A DNA stretch of 64,000 nt, taken from positions 78,807,211-78,871,210 of the forward strand of contig OY726569.1 in assembly GCA_963383645.1 (NCBI GenBank). The letters run 5' to 3'. This document shows positions 30,731 through 42,096 of the stretch, one piece after another. Source of the stretch: Muscardinus avellanarius. Taxonomy: Eukaryota > Chordata > Mammalia > Rodentia > Gliridae. Numbering within the stretch: the first letter of the stretch is position 1; each line of letters begins with the position of its first letter. Both the position numbers and the translations under genes were made by a program. Below the pieces are notes generated by a model. That model did no database searches and was not told the DNA's origin. It saw only the letters and a list, made by a program, of their open reading frames with translations.

Positions 30731-31647
30731 CCCCAGTTCTTAATGACAACATTACATTTACTTTTCCTTTTCTTCAGCTCCTCCAACCCTTGTCCCCAAT
30801 AGCCAAGATCACTCCGAAACATGCCATGGTTGACTTACTTCCTTCTTCCTTTGAGGCCTTGCAGAGGGGTCAGGGTAAGAGCTTCAGCAAGGAGGGGAAC
30901 ACAGGAAATAGCAGATGGACAGTTTTTCCTGCTTGGGAAAGGAGCCTGATGTTATCTGCCTGGGCGAGAAGAGATGATGGGAGCCCTGACAGCTCTGGGG
31001 GTGGGGTGGACACCCAGCAGCAGCAGATCTGGAGGGTGCTGTACTGTCCTCAGCCCGGTAGCAGGCCGGCTTCCCCACAGACCTGTCCAGCAGAAGATGG
31101 AGCCCCTCCCTCCGCTTGCTGATGCCGCTACTGCGGTCACTTTGCTGAGGGTTAGTGACTGTCCATTAACTCTGGAGAGCCGATTCTTGCCAGGGCTGCA
31201 TCAACAGCTGGGAGCCAGGAAGCACTGACAGGGGAAGGGGGGCTGGGCCCCCACCCTGGCTGAGTAAGTCAGGGAGGTCACTGGCATGGCTTACTCAGTT
31301 CTACCCAAGTGCCAATTAGCTAAGGTTTTTCTGAGCATTGGCTGGGCCTGCCACCACAGTTGAGGGAAATTATTGTCAGAGACGCTCATCTTGTTTTTAT
31401 AAAAAAAAAAGAAAGAAAGAAACCTCTCTGTCAGATGGCTCTTTCCTGAATGGCTCCTCCTCCAATCTTCCTAGGAGGGAAATCCTAGCCAGCCAAGGGT
31501 CCTGGAATGCGGCTACTTACTTCCAAGGACTAATGGTGGTGGAGGTAGGTCCTGGCATCTTGGCTTGGATGCAGGGGTCTTAATAGCTTCGCCACTCTGT
31601 ATATACTCATGGCTTTCCCAGGGCAAATAAAAATAAGGGGCTTCTTT
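30731..31647. other. SINE-free intronic stretch
   Basis: 917 bp without recognised repeats. 31225-31345 (GTAAGTCAGGGAGGTCACTG, CAAGTGCCAATTAGCTAAGG) may be constrained noncoding sequence. Confidence 0.4.
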
Positions 31648-31826
31648 ATTTTTATGGCACTGGGAATTGAACCCAGGGCCCTTCTACCTCTGAGATATAT
31701 ATACCCCTGGACCTTTTTAATTTATTTTTTATTTTGAAACAGTGTCTTGCTAAGTCGCTGAGGCTGGCCTCAAACCTTCCATCCTTCTAAGCACTGAAAT
31801 TACAGATACAAGTCACTATGCTCGGC
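31648..31826 (-). mobile_element. B1-ID dimer SINE, diverged
   Basis: GGCACTGGGAATTGAACCCA ... CACTATGCTCGGCC. Confidence 0.78.
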
Positions 31827-32024
31827 CAAAAAGAAGGGGTTCTTGAGAAAATTCCAGACATCTTTTCTGGTTCCTATTGTCCCCTTCTGTTCCATTCATG
31901 AAATCTAGTTGGCCACGGAAAGGCTATTAACTTTCTCTTCAAACTGGGTTATTTAAGGTAGTATTCCATATTCAAGGAAAACGGGAGGGTTTGTAGGTCC
32001 AGAAAAGCCTCAGAGAGCCCCACG

Positions 32025-32335
32025 GAACATCGTGCTTTGGAATCTTAAAACTCATCTGGTCCAACTCTCTTTTTTAACACACGAGAAGACTGAAGCCCAT
32101 GAAAGAGAAGGGAAGGGACCTGCCTGAGGCAGGCAGTGGGGTCTGGGACCAGCACCCCTGATTCCCAATTGCCTTGATTCTGACGCATTTCCACACTCCA
32201 CTCTCTTATTTTACACTTAATTACTAAGTCCTTCTATCTTGCAGGTGCTGTGAGGGAGGGGCTGTGGTGGAGGGAATTACAGAGATAAAAACAACACGAT
32301 CCCTGCCTTCAGGGAGCCCTTTCCCTAGATCTGTG
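32025..32335. repeat. MIR-like and L2 fragments
   Basis: 32035-32170 (ACTCATCTGGTCCAACTC, AGAAGACTGAAGCCCATG) is MIR/MIR3-like. 32235-32335 (GAGATAAAAACAACACGATC, CCCTGCCTTCAGGGAGCC) is an L2 3' end. Confidence 0.5.
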
Positions 32336-32811
32336 ATTCTTGGAAAAAAAGAAGAAGAAAAAGGAAAAAAACCTGTGAGTCAGACTCTTACTCTATATTA
32401 TCTCCTATAGGTGATGATGGGGAGAAGAAGCCCTTTTATCTCTCAAGGTTTATAAGTTGGGCTTCACAGGTTCTGGAACTCCAGGGAGGCCAAGGACAAA
32501 GGGAGCCATGGCTGGGCTGGGAGGAGAGGGCAGCGGGACAGTGATCAGTCACTGCCAGGAGGCCCCTGGGGGCGGGACAGTGGCAGCAGCTCACACTGGT
32601 GGGAATGGGGATGTGCCGTCCACAGGCCTGCACCTCCCACCAGGTCCATTGCTTCACTGACTCCAAGGCAGTTAATTCCCTGAGGTGAGTGGGACTTTGG
32701 TGTTCTTATCCTCACCCCAGGGGTGAGGAAAGGATACCTGGGGAGCTCAGGTAACTGGCCAAAGACAGCAAACGCCCTGCCAGGCACTCCTAATCTAGGG
32801 CTCTTTCTTTC
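32336..32811. other. Intronic single-copy stretch
   Basis: Nothing recognised. Confidence 0.4.
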
Positions 32812-32981
32812 TTTTTGTACTGGGGATCCAACCCAGAAGCATTCTGCCTCTATCCTCAGCCCTTTTAATTATTTTTTTTGAAACAGAGTCTCACTAAGTT
32901 TGAGGCTGGCCTCAAACCTATGATCCCCCTGTCTCAGCCTCCCAAGTACTAAAATTACAGGCGTGCATCGCCTCTCCCGGT
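32812..32981 (-). mobile_element. B1-ID dimer SINE, shortened
   Basis: GTACTGGGGATCCAACCCAG ... GCATCGCCTCTCCCGG. Nearest SINE to the CpG island on the gene side. Confidence 0.78.
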
Positions 32982-33544
32982 TGTCTGGGGCTTTTTCTAC
33001 CGCGGAGGGTGGGAATGCTGTGCGGGGCAGGAAGGTGGGCGTAAAAAGCAGTGGTCAGCCACAGCGACACGCCAAGTCTTCCTCGGCATACACAGTTCGA
33101 TTTTGAGCGCTACATCCTGCCACTCGCAGAACTCTGCTCTGAGGCACTGGAAGCACTTTGCAGGCCTGAGTGAGCTCATCTGACCCACTCTTGCCAGAAA
33201 GAGAACTCCAAATGGAGGCTCTGTCTAGGGTCATCAGCATTCAGGCACATAACAGGAAAGAGGACCCAGGCTCCCCCATTCTTTGTCCTCTTGCACCAAG
33301 CCGTATAATGCAAAACCGGCCTCCTTCCCTGGGAGCCAAGAGGGCCACAGGAGAGAACAGAGGTGTCTTGCGGCACCTGCTTCCTAACCTGGAGAAAGAG
33401 GTTAATTAGTCCTGAGGGGATATGCTCTTTCCTTGGCCCAAGGGTCATGTCCAGGGCAAAGGAATCTCAGAGCAGAGGGACGACCACCACCACAGTCACC
33501 CTGGTAAGCAGGCTTGGGTGGGGGCAGAGGGCGCTCAGTGAAGC
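32982..33544. other. Single-copy shore of the CpG island (intron 1 start)
   Basis: SINE-free flank of the island, rising in GC toward 33.5 kb. No coding sequence recognised. Confidence 0.45.
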
Positions 33545-34340
33545 CAGCGCGCTGGGCTAAGGTGCACAGAACGCTGGCGTCGGGGAGACGCTCGCCAGTG
33601 CTTCTGCCACCAGTGGGCAGGGGGTCCCAGAGCCGCGTGAAGTGAGGGTCGAGGCCTGGGGGTGCGGGGTCGGGTGCGCAGGTGCGTGTCGTGGTCCTGG
33701 CCCCTCAGACCCCTCCTAGAGCTCCCAGCCTGCTTGTGGAGGCGTGGGGAGGGTCGCGGCGGAGCTCTGGAGTCCGCCAGGTGCAGAGTGCGGAGCGGAG
33801 CTCCGTCCCTCCGAGGGCTCCCACTGCCCGGCCGGCGGGCGGCGCCGCAGACGGCCCCTTACCTGTCCCGCCGCGGACGGTCCCGCCTCCTCCGCGGGGC
33901 TCCGGGGCCCGGCATGGGCCGGCGAGCGACGGCGCCCCCGCCTCGCAGGCAGCCGCGGCGGAGCCCCGGGGAGGGCGCCCGGCTCCCGGCCCGCGCCCCC
34001 GCCGCCGCCGCCGCCGCTTCAGCACCACGGACAGCGCCCGCCCGCCCGCCGCCCGCCCCGCCCGGCGCCGTCCCGGGAGCCCCGCATCCCGGCCCGGCCC
34101 CGGCTCGCGCAGACTTGGGGGGCGGCGCGCAGGGTCCCCTCCCCGCCTCGCGCCGCCGCCGCTACCCCAGCGCTCCGCGCTCCCCTCCGCTCGGAACCAG
34201 CCGCCAGCCGCCGGGCCCGGCTCGGCAGGGCGGGCGGGGCGCAGGGGCGCAGCTGGAGCCGCTCGGCCCCGCCCGCGCCGCCCCCCGCGCCCCGCCCTCC
34301 GAGCAGGGGCGGCCCTTGGGCTTCTCTTCAGGCATTTTGG
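33545..34340. promoter_or_regulatory. SYNDIG1L: CpG island, probable SYNDIG1L promoter
   Basis: About 800 bp very rich in G+C and CpG, the only such stretch in the window. It has many GC boxes (for example GGGCGGGGC near 34,235-34,245 and CCCGCCC-type motifs at 34,050 and 34,270) and no TATA box that I can see. It lies 18 kb upstream of the first SYNDIG1L coding exon and has a minus-strand splice donor inside it. Promoter assignment is inference from composition and position. Long open frames on both strands here follow from the base composition. Confidence 0.75.
33863..34250 (-). other. SYNDIG1L: Predicted noncoding first exon of SYNDIG1L (5' end uncertain)
   Basis: On the minus strand CGGGACAG|GTAAGGG at 33863/33862 is an almost perfect donor inside the CpG island. 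Splicing to the acceptor at 15508 would remove about 18.35 kb. The transcription start cannot be read from sequence; the outer limit given is only a guess at the GC-box cluster. Confidence 0.45.
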
Positions 34341-34394
34341 AGCTCCTGGGCTCCTAAGCCCTGAGTTTAATATTGGTCTCAGTTGAAAAGAAAG

Positions 34395-34511
34395 AACCAG
34401 AAGGCATTTATTGAGTGCCTACTGTATACTAGACACCATGCCAAGTTATCTTGTTCATTTAGTTGTTGCTGTGCTAGGGACTGAACACAGAACCTCCCGC
34501 ATGCTAGAATG

Positions 34512-34552
<41 letters not shown>

Positions 34553-34912
34553 CTGGAGATTGAACCCAGGGGTGCTCTAACTCGAGCCACACCCCCAGCC
34601 TGAGTGTGTGTGTGTGTGGGGGGGAGACCGGGATTGAACCCAGGGACAGTCTACCTCCCAGCTATACCCCCAACCCTATTTTTAATTTTTAATTTTGAAA
34701 CAGAAGTCTCCCTAAGTTATGCATGCCAGCCTCAGACCTGTGACCCTCCTGTCATAGCCTACCAGGAACTGCGATTACTGCATTGCCTCAGATTGTCTGT
34801 GTAACCAACAAAATCTCCTTCAGTTTTCTTAACAATTCTATTAGGCGCCTTCCCCCCCCCCCCATTTTAGGGACGAGGAGGTTGGGGTCGCAGAGATTAA
34901 ATCTTTCAATTT
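34395..34912 (+). repeat. MIR split by a cluster of ID/B1 SINEs
   Basis: 34395-34460 (GGCATTTATTGAGTGCCTAC) and 34800-34912 (CTTAACAATTCTATTAGGCG, GACGAGGAGGTTGGGGTCGC) are the two halves of one MIR upstream of the promoter. Confidence 0.6.
34461..34795 (-). mobile_element. Cluster of antisense ID/B1-ID SINEs with (TG)n
   Basis: ID at 34465-34512, (TG)18 at 34515-34551, ID end 34552-34600, then a full dimer at 34610-34795 (GGGATTGAACCCAGGGACAG). Confidence 0.78.
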
Positions 34913-34984
34913 GGAGATGCCAGTACTCTGCTGGGAAGTGCACAAGCTTTAAACCGACCATGGGCCTGGGCTTTGTTCGTATGG

Positions 34985-35060
34985 CCCACTTACTAACTGT
35001 GTTACCTCCAGCAAATTACTCTGCCTCACAAAGCCTCAGGATTCTCATGGGCAAGCCAGG
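34985..35060 (-). repeat. MIR fragment, antisense
   Basis: TTACTAACTGTGTTACCTCC, CTCACAAAGCCTCAGGATTC. Confidence 0.5.
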
Positions 35061-35069
35061 GGGAGACGG

Positions 35070-35280
35070 GGGAGCTAAGCAGGGTTGGTGGCCCCCCGCT
35101 TGTAATCTGGGTCCTTGGGAGGCGGAGACAGGAGGATAACGAGTTCATGGCCAGCTTCAGCTACTTAGTGAGGCCCTCTGCAACTTGGTGAGACTCTGTT
35201 TCAAAATAAAGAATAAAACAGGGCTGGGGCGTAGCCCAGAGGCAGAATGCCCAGATTCAATCCCCAGTACTATAAAAAGA
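35070..35280 (+). mobile_element. B1-ID dimer SINE
   Basis: GTTGGTGGCCCCCCGCTTGT ... ATTCAATCCCCAGTAC. Last rodent SINE before a 4.7-kb gap. Confidence 0.82.
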
Positions 35281-37162
35281 CTGGGGGAGCTGTACCCACC
35301 TAGGAGGGGTCACGTGAGCTCCCATGAGACATACCGGTGCCCACAGGCACCCAGTGGGCGAGCAGTCTCCTCAGTTCTCCCAGTGGGAGACCTGAAATCT
35401 GGCCACAGGGTCTCTTCACTATGCTGCTCTCTGCCCCCATGTTTCCTTTTTATTGACGTGGGTATGCCACATCTTGAGTGGGTAAAGATATCCTTCAAGT
35501 CTCCTCTTTCCTATGAGGTCATGGATCTCACCATAGTGCCAGGAGATTGGGAATATTCTCATTTTCTGAAGGTAGAAGTCTGAAAAGTAAATCCAGAGCA
35601 GGCCGATGCTTGGTGGGCCTGGGCAGCGGGATTCCACTCCCCATCCAAGGACAGCACAGCACACTGAATGGTGGGCTTCCCTGGATGTGGGTCATCTTTA
35701 TCTCCCAGAAGGCAGAGGAAGAGCTGGGAGCTAGCCCTATCATCCAGGAAGGGCTTGAGTTTCCTCTTCTCTAAGCAGGGCAAAGAATTCCACCCATGGT
35801 CTGTCTCATGGCTGGTACTGGTGTTTGACTTGTTGGATATTAAATTTATTTTTTTTCTTCCTGCTCCCTGCCCCATTAGAGTAAAAGCCCCTTGAGTCCA
35901 GGAGGGCTTTCAGACTACATGGCTTCTGCACAGACCTCTCCTTCCCTCCCCCATAAGACACTATGCGCCCTCCTCTACCTTGCTTTCCTCTGGCCTCCCT
36001 CTCACAGGGGCTTAGGGCCCCTACTTGACCTGGGCCTCCCTCAGCTTCTCCCTTCCCTACCTTGGCTTCCCTCCATGCCTGGGCTGCTTACCGAACTGCT
36101 AATTGAAAAGATAATAAAAAAAGCTAGTGAAGCAAAAGCCACATATAAATTCCAAATACTAATGTTGATAATTATATGCTGCTGCCGGGAGGGAAAGCTC
36201 AAAGAGAGCATTGGTGGTATGTCAGGGTCCTGGCCCGGGCACCAGGAAACCTAGGTGCTAGTCTTGCCTTTGTCACTAAGTGGCTGTGCAAGTTTGGGCC
36301 GTCACCCCATCCGCCTGGGCTTTTGCTTCCTTAGAATTCTAAGGCCCTTCAGCACCTTTGAACAATCAGTAGCACCACAGGAAACTTGTAATGGAGGAAT
36401 AGTAGGCTGACAGAGCAATACATTTCTTTTGGGGAAATCACCTTGCACCTCTTGCAAGGTATAGGTGGTAGCTCAGGGATGGAAGAATCTATAATTATGC
36501 AAGTTTCCATTTCTTCTCTTTAGCCCTCCCTTCCTTTCTCTACCAAGCATTCTCTGCTATGGAATGAAGGTCAGTCCCTGTTAGACCCTGGGAATGCACG
36601 GTGTAAGTCCTCATGCAGGTCTGTGAGGGTTTGGGGTAGGGAGACATGCTGGCCAGCAGTTCTGACACAAGGAGATGAAATCCATGATGGACACAATGAA
36701 AAGTTCCACCTGGGGAAGCCCCAGGAGGCTGGTGTGTGTGACATTAGGCTGACTTCTATTAAAGGTTGAGACCTTCCTGAGGCAGGCTAGGGAAGGAAGG
36801 AGTTCTGGCTAGAAAGGTTGGAGTCAAGAGAGGCTGGAGGACAGGTGAAGAACTACAGCTGAGTCCAGAAAAGAGAAGGTAAGAATTTGAACAAGACCCA
36901 GGCAGGAAGCTGGGGAGCAGGGGATGGATTTAGGACACTGCTGAGTGAGAACACAGAGGAGAGATTGGCTGTGGAGAAGACTAGGGCTTTGAGGAGCAAC
37001 ACTGGGGCCTCCTGCTGCTAGGAAGCTGAGGTTTCCTACCAGAGGGCATCAGGAGGGGCAAACTCCATGCCCCCTGGGTGCTGCTGCTGCTGGATGTCAG
37101 GCACCCCAAGTTTTCTAGGCTTTTATATTCTCCTTTTCAATGTGATTCTCCCTTTACTTCCT

Positions 37163-37177
37163 AATAAAAAATTTATT
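37163..37177. terminator. Two-way poly(A) signal palindrome
   Basis: AATAAAAAATTTATT carries AATAAA on both strands. No transcript can be assigned to it. Confidence 0.25.
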
Positions 37178-38862
37178 CTTGATTGTCTTAATGGAAAAAG
37201 AAAGGTCCATGTGTGGGCCAGGAAAGTGGGTTGAGGTGGGCAGCCCTAGAAGCTCACCTGGAGGAGGCAGCAGGCATTCTTGCTGAGATCAGAGCACGGG
37301 GTGAACACTTGGGATGAGATGCCCCCATGTCCTGTTCTTCTACTTCTCTGACAGTCCCCAAGCAAAATGCCAGCACGGGTGAGTGCGGTTTTTGTTAGGT
37401 TTTTGTTCTTCAAGTCAGCTTGGGCTGCTAATCTCCTTCCACCTGGGGACTTCCTTTCATATGCTTTTTCATGCATAAACTCTTAGTTCTTTTTACAAGG
37501 GGTTGATTTCCTCCCAGTGTTCCCTAGGGAATGTAAATCAGCATCAAGTATAGAGGAATCTGCTTCCTTTACTGATTCAATAGTCCACACACTGAAAGAG
37601 ATGCTCCCCATAAGGGGAATGGGAAGGCCGGCCCTGCCCAGCCCAACAAATCCAGTACCTCCTAGTTCAAGCTCACGGGCAAGGTTGTCTGCTGTGACCC
37701 ACAAAGTCCTGGGCAATGGGTGGGGCAGGCTGGCAGAGGACAGGGACAGGTGGGCCTTGGGGCTGGCTGTCCATCAGCAGATCCTGTACCCACAGACATG
37801 GCCCTAGGACCACACAACCTCAAGGAGGAAGGCATTTATAGGCATAGCCAGGTAGTGGGAACCAGATGTTGTCTCTAGACCCCAGGAGGAAACCTGGAAG
37901 CCATCGCTGCTTCTGGGTCAGGCTCTTTGGTTCAAGGCAAACCCTCCAGCAAGAGCGTCCATCGTTTTCTTCTTAGACTTCTCTTTTGGGGCCTTTGGAA
38001 GGACATTACCAGCGACTCACTACCTCTCCCATTAGATCACAAAATTGAAGACGAGGTCATTTCATTAGAAACACACTGATTCATTCCAGGGAAAGGTGAG
38101 GAGGGCTCTTGGTGCCCAGCTCCCCCCACCCCTGCCAGGCACATGCTCACTCAAGCCCGGGGAGGGGAGTCTGTGAGTTACTGCAACTTTGAGAGGCAGA
38201 GCAAAAGGTGTAAGTGGAGGAGCCAGGCAGCCGCAGACTGCACATCGCAGAGCTCCGACATGAACTGGCATCCACAGGCTGCCTCAGGGCATGTGAGCTT
38301 TTGCTCACTGGCAGAGAAACTGCTGTTGGCACTCTCTCTCACCTTTGCAGAGCAGAGACGCGTGAGTGTGCATGTGTGAGGGCGTGGGGTGCCTGTGTGG
38401 GGTCAGCAGCAGCAGCAAGCAGACCCAAGGGCTCTTTTACCTGACACAGTGATGTCGGGTGAAAATGAGTGGAAGAATAAGAAAGAATGCTTCCTGTTTG
38501 CCTCACACGGTGCAGTCCTAAAGCATCTTCCCAGACATGACCTCGTGGGATGTTGGATTCTCACTTACAGGTATGGTTCCCAGTTAACAGACAGGCCAAA
38601 CAAGTCCTCGAGAAGCTCTTCCCAACTTGGGGGTGGAGTGAGGGAAAGTCAGGGATCATTACCAAGCCAAAGGAAAATAAATAAAATGGATACAGGATCC
38701 CACCTCCTCCCTGCCCTTGAAGCCAGAGCCACACAGGTGGAGTCTGCAAAAGGAGGCCCTCTTTGCCTTCACCTGGAACTAGAACAGTGCAGACAGCCCG
38801 AAACTCCTACACAGCCCTGCTGGAGCCCTCCAAAGAGCCAGCACTCGGGATGCAGGACTGCT

Positions 38863-38945
38863 TGCATGTGTGCGTGCGTGCGTGTGTGTGCGTGCATGCG
38901 TGCGTGCGTGTGTGCGTGCGTGTGTGTGCGCGCGCGCACGCGCTC
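38863..38945. repeat. (TGCG/TGTG)n tract
   Basis: About 80 bp of alternating purine-pyrimidine with CGCGCGCACGCGC; potential Z-DNA. Confidence 0.9.
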
Positions 38946-39165
38946 AGGGTGGGGTGTCTGCCCTAGGAGTGACTTTCCTCTTCCTTTTGCCTCCTTCCTG
39001 AACGTGTCCCTGTGTCTGGTGTGCGGATGAGGGAAATGGCCCTCCTCTCCTCCCCAGATCCTGAATTGGGGAGACAGGTTGCTGGAAGGCAAAGGGTGAA
39101 CGGTACTAAGAAACCAGCCCTAGAGAAGTGGGGGAGCTTCTTAGCCTCTTTAGCCCAGGACAAGA

Positions 39166-39345
39166 GGAAAAGAGCCCATCTTGAGTGCCCATTCTGTGTC
39201 AAAAAACATTTATCTTTTAATCCCCAAAACAATTTAGTTAGGTTGCTTTTAATCAAGGCTTATGGAGATTAAATTAACGTGCCAGATTCATAATTCAGCT
39301 AATGACGAGCAAGGTTTGCAGCCAGGCCTGTGTGATGCCAGAACT
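39166..39345 (+). repeat. MIR fragment
   Basis: TTGAGTGCCCATTCTGTGTC, TTTTAATCCCCAAAACAAT. Confidence 0.5.
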
Positions 39346-39699
39346 AATTTTTTTCCCCCACTCTCTGAGCAACCCTACTTGCTCTCATCTTGTCTGAGGG
39401 ACAGGGATATTTAATGAGAGAGCAGGAGACAGAACAAGAAAAGACGATCTCAAGGTGCAGAAAGAGGCTCTCTGGACATACATCCCCATCGGAATGGCTC
39501 AAGGCCCCAAATTTCCCACTGGGTCAGGAGCTTATACTTGCCAACCTCAAAGCCTGAGGATTTTAATGAGCTTCCTTTCTTCATGTCCCCTTTGTTTCCC
39601 CTGCATGTTTCTGATGGACCTTCTGAAGATCCCACCCTGACTTACCCAAGAGTGAAAGGGAAGACAGGGGCGGTGGGTACTAGTGGAAATCTACCCTAG
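39346..39699. other. Intergenic single-copy stretch
   Basis: Nothing recognised. Confidence 0.4.
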
Positions 39700-39945
39700 G
39701 TCAATACCAATAGATCGTGTTTATTGAGTAAACTAGAACGTGCCAGGCACTGTTCTAACTGCTTTACTGTTCTTATTTAATTTTAACAACTCCACGAGTC
39801 AGGGCCTCTGATCATTCCTCTTGTATCGATGTAAAAACTGAGGCCTATAATTTACCTGGGGTTATATGGCTTCTAAAGCAGAACACAGATTGCAACTTGG
39901 GCAGCCTGGCTCCATGGCCTCCCTTTTCAACCCTCTGCCATACTG
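39700..39945 (+). repeat. MIR SINE, near complete
   Basis: TTATTGAGTAAACTAGAACG, GTGCCAGGCACTGTTCTAAC, AAAACTGAGGCCTATAA, CAGCCTGGCTCCATGGCC. Confidence 0.75.
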
Positions 39946-39977
39946 ACTGTGTAAACTTTGCAAGTAAAACTGGCTAC

Positions 39978-40405
39978 ACAAGCTGGGTGCAGTGGCGCAT
40001 GTCTGGAATACCAGTGACTTGGGTGATTGAGGCAGGAGGATCACAAGTTTGAGGCCAGCCTGGGCATCTTAGTGAGATCCTGTCTTAAAAATGATAAATA
40101 AGCCAGGCCCATGTGGTGGCGCATGCTTGTAATCCCAGTACTTGGGAGGCTGAGACAGGGGGATCGCAGGTCGCAGCCAGCCTCAGCTACTTAGTGAGGC
40201 CCTCTGCAACTTAGTGGGATCCTGTTTCAAAATAAGGAATAAAAAAATATAGATGGAGGTATAGCTGAGAGGTGGAACACCCCTGAATTCAATTCCTGGT
40301 ACCACAAAACTAAATAAATACATACATACTAAAAAGAACTAGGTATGCAACTTAGTGGTAGAGTGTCCCTGGTTCAGTACTCAGTACCTCAAAAACAAAA
40401 CAAAA
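39978..40405 (+). mobile_element. Nested B1-ID SINEs
   Basis: Outer copy 39978-40100 plus ID remnant 40337-40400 (GTATGCAACTTAGTGGTAGA). Inner full dimer at 40101-40325. Confidence 0.8.
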
Positions 40406-40429
40406 AACTGTCTATCACAGTATTAATTA

Positions 40430-40640
40430 TTGTTACAGAAAATTTAGAACATATATAAATGTCCAGCAAATAGGACAGTGGGCAAACAAATTTAAATAAT
40501 ATTTTAGTTTAGAGTACAGTGGAGGAATTGCTCATGTTATAATATGAAGTGAGAAAAAAGCAGGTCACAAAATTGCACATAAACTATAACTACAAGTATG
40601 TAAATAAACCCAGAAACAAACCCTATAAGGAATGAAAACA
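40430..40640 (+). mobile_element. Old L1M 3' fragment
   Basis: AAATGTCCAGCAAATAGGAC, GAAGTGAGAAAAAAGCAGGTC match L1M 3'-terminal phrases. Confidence 0.6.
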
Positions 40641-40689
40641 AAATGCTATTAAGGGTTCTCTCTCTCTTTTTCTTTTCCTCTCTCTCTTT

Positions 40690-40815
40690 CTCTCTCCTGA
40701 AATGGCGTCTTGCTATGTTGCCCAGGCTGGTCTTAAATTTGTGGACTCCAGGGATCCTCCTGCTTCAGCCTTCCAAGCAGCCAGAATGACAGGTCTGCGC
40801 TGCTGCACATGGCAA
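40690..40815 (-). mobile_element. Old proto-B1 monomer
   Basis: TTGCTATGTTGCCCAGGCTGG antisense 7SL-type core; flanked by a (TC)n stretch at 40660-40697. Confidence 0.75.
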
Positions 40816-41307
40816 GGGTTGTTCCTTGATGGAAAAAAAGTATGCTTCATTGAAGCATTCCTCTATTCTTTTTTTGGTATCCTACATTCTCTGCACTATA
40901 CATGAATTACCTTAAAATTATTTTAAAGCCTAAGTAAAACCCATCACCGTGTGGATGTCAGTGCTGTGGGTGCACTTTGAGAACTCATGTCTTCCCTCTG
41001 TGTCTTTCTTCACAGCAGGAACAACCATGGGGCTGGGGCTGGGCTGACCTCCACCCCTGCTGTGGTGGGAGAACCAGAGCAAATGGGCTCACAGCTCTCC
41101 TTACAGCCCTCATGATCCTCACGGAAAAGAGGAAGGCAGAAGAGAAAGCGCTGGGAGGGAGCAGGAGATGGAGAACACAGCAGCAGAGGAGGCAGGCAGA
41201 GGAGATGGTGGTGAGGAGAGGGGAAGAGATAAAGGAAAACTGGGACCTGGAGAAAAGTCAGGGAGCTGGCAGAGGAGAAAGTGAGGGAGTGATGAGGCAA
41301 GAAAAGA

Positions 41308-41310
<3 letters not shown>
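40816..41310. other. Intergenic single-copy stretch
   Basis: Grades into purine-rich sequence; no gene recognised. Confidence 0.4.
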
Positions 41311-41349
<39 letters not shown>

Positions 41350-41370
41350 GAGACAGAGAGAGAGAGAGAG
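41311..41370. repeat. (GA)n microsatellite with ACAG interruptions
   Basis: 60 bp; makes long Ser/Leu and Arg/Glu open frames that are artefacts. Confidence 0.95.
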
Positions 41371-41956
41371 AATGAATATGGTGCACACAGCAAACTGGTA
41401 ATAGATTTCATTCTTTTTATCCATCAAGGCTCCCGCTAAGCTGCAGTAGATTGCCCCAATGTTCCAGAAGCCATTTTCTGCAGTTAAATACTGCTTACAT
41501 CTAGGGGAAGAATTTCCCAGGGCTTGCAACTCCCGTCTCTCTCCCGGCTGCCTGGCCACCCCCCAGTCCTCATGGCTCCAGCCAAGAAGGACCTCTCTGG
41601 ACTGTAGCCACTGCAGTTTGCCAGGGACAACTAGACGTATACTTACTGCAATTCAACCCGCCCTTACTGGGAGCTGTGGTACCAATGGGCATGAGTCAGG
41701 ACATAAACACTGGGATTGATGCCCAGCAGTCCCAGAGCACAGTATACAAAGGCTGCCTAAAGCTTCCAGGTTATAAACCAAAGCATCTAGAGAAAAAAAA
41801 TCATGGAACAACATGAGACCTTCAAGGGTCATCTGTAGAATCCGACTGCAGGGAGGGAAATAAGAGAGACAGAAGATTTAGCCAGGGCCAACAGCTGGTG
41901 GGCAGGGGAGTCTGGCTTTGTGATTTCTTACTCAAGAGAATGATCACTTTCTTTTC
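41371..41956. other. Intergenic single-copy stretch
   Basis: Nothing recognised. Confidence 0.4.
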
Positions 41957-42096
41957 CTAGTGTTGGGGGTTGAAATGAGTGCCTTGCATATGCTAAGCAA
42001 GTGCTCTCTCTGCCTTGAAGCTATAGCCCCAGCCTAATTTTTTCAGTAGTAAGGAACTGAACCCAGGGCCTCACAGATGCCACATCTCCAGCCCTA
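41957..42096 (-). mobile_element. Two ID-like elements, old type
   Basis: GCATATGCTAAGCAAGTGCT keeps the classical ID core; a second ID end (AGGAACTGAACCCAGGGCCT) follows. Confidence 0.72.

Larger units (their letters stand above)
35281..39165. other. SINE-free region upstream of the SYNDIG1L promoter
   Basis: 3.9 kb with no rodent SINE. Holds scattered MIR/L2-like pieces (35840-35920; 36240-36350 antisense MIR), a CAGCAGCAGCAG run near 38405 and the TGCG tract. 36085-36190 is an AT-rich block that may be constrained. No gene recognised; the 213-codon frame at 38389-39030 runs through the TGCG tract. Confidence 0.5.

Noticed and set aside
33662..34386. Overlapping open frames of 206-234 codons on the plus strand and 107 on the minus strand
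   Set aside because: All lie in the CpG island. Extreme GC content removes stop codons; the products are Pro/Arg/Ala-rich and match no family.
38389..39030. 213-codon plus-strand frame
   Set aside because: It reads through a TGCG microsatellite (Cys/Val/Arg run); no domain.
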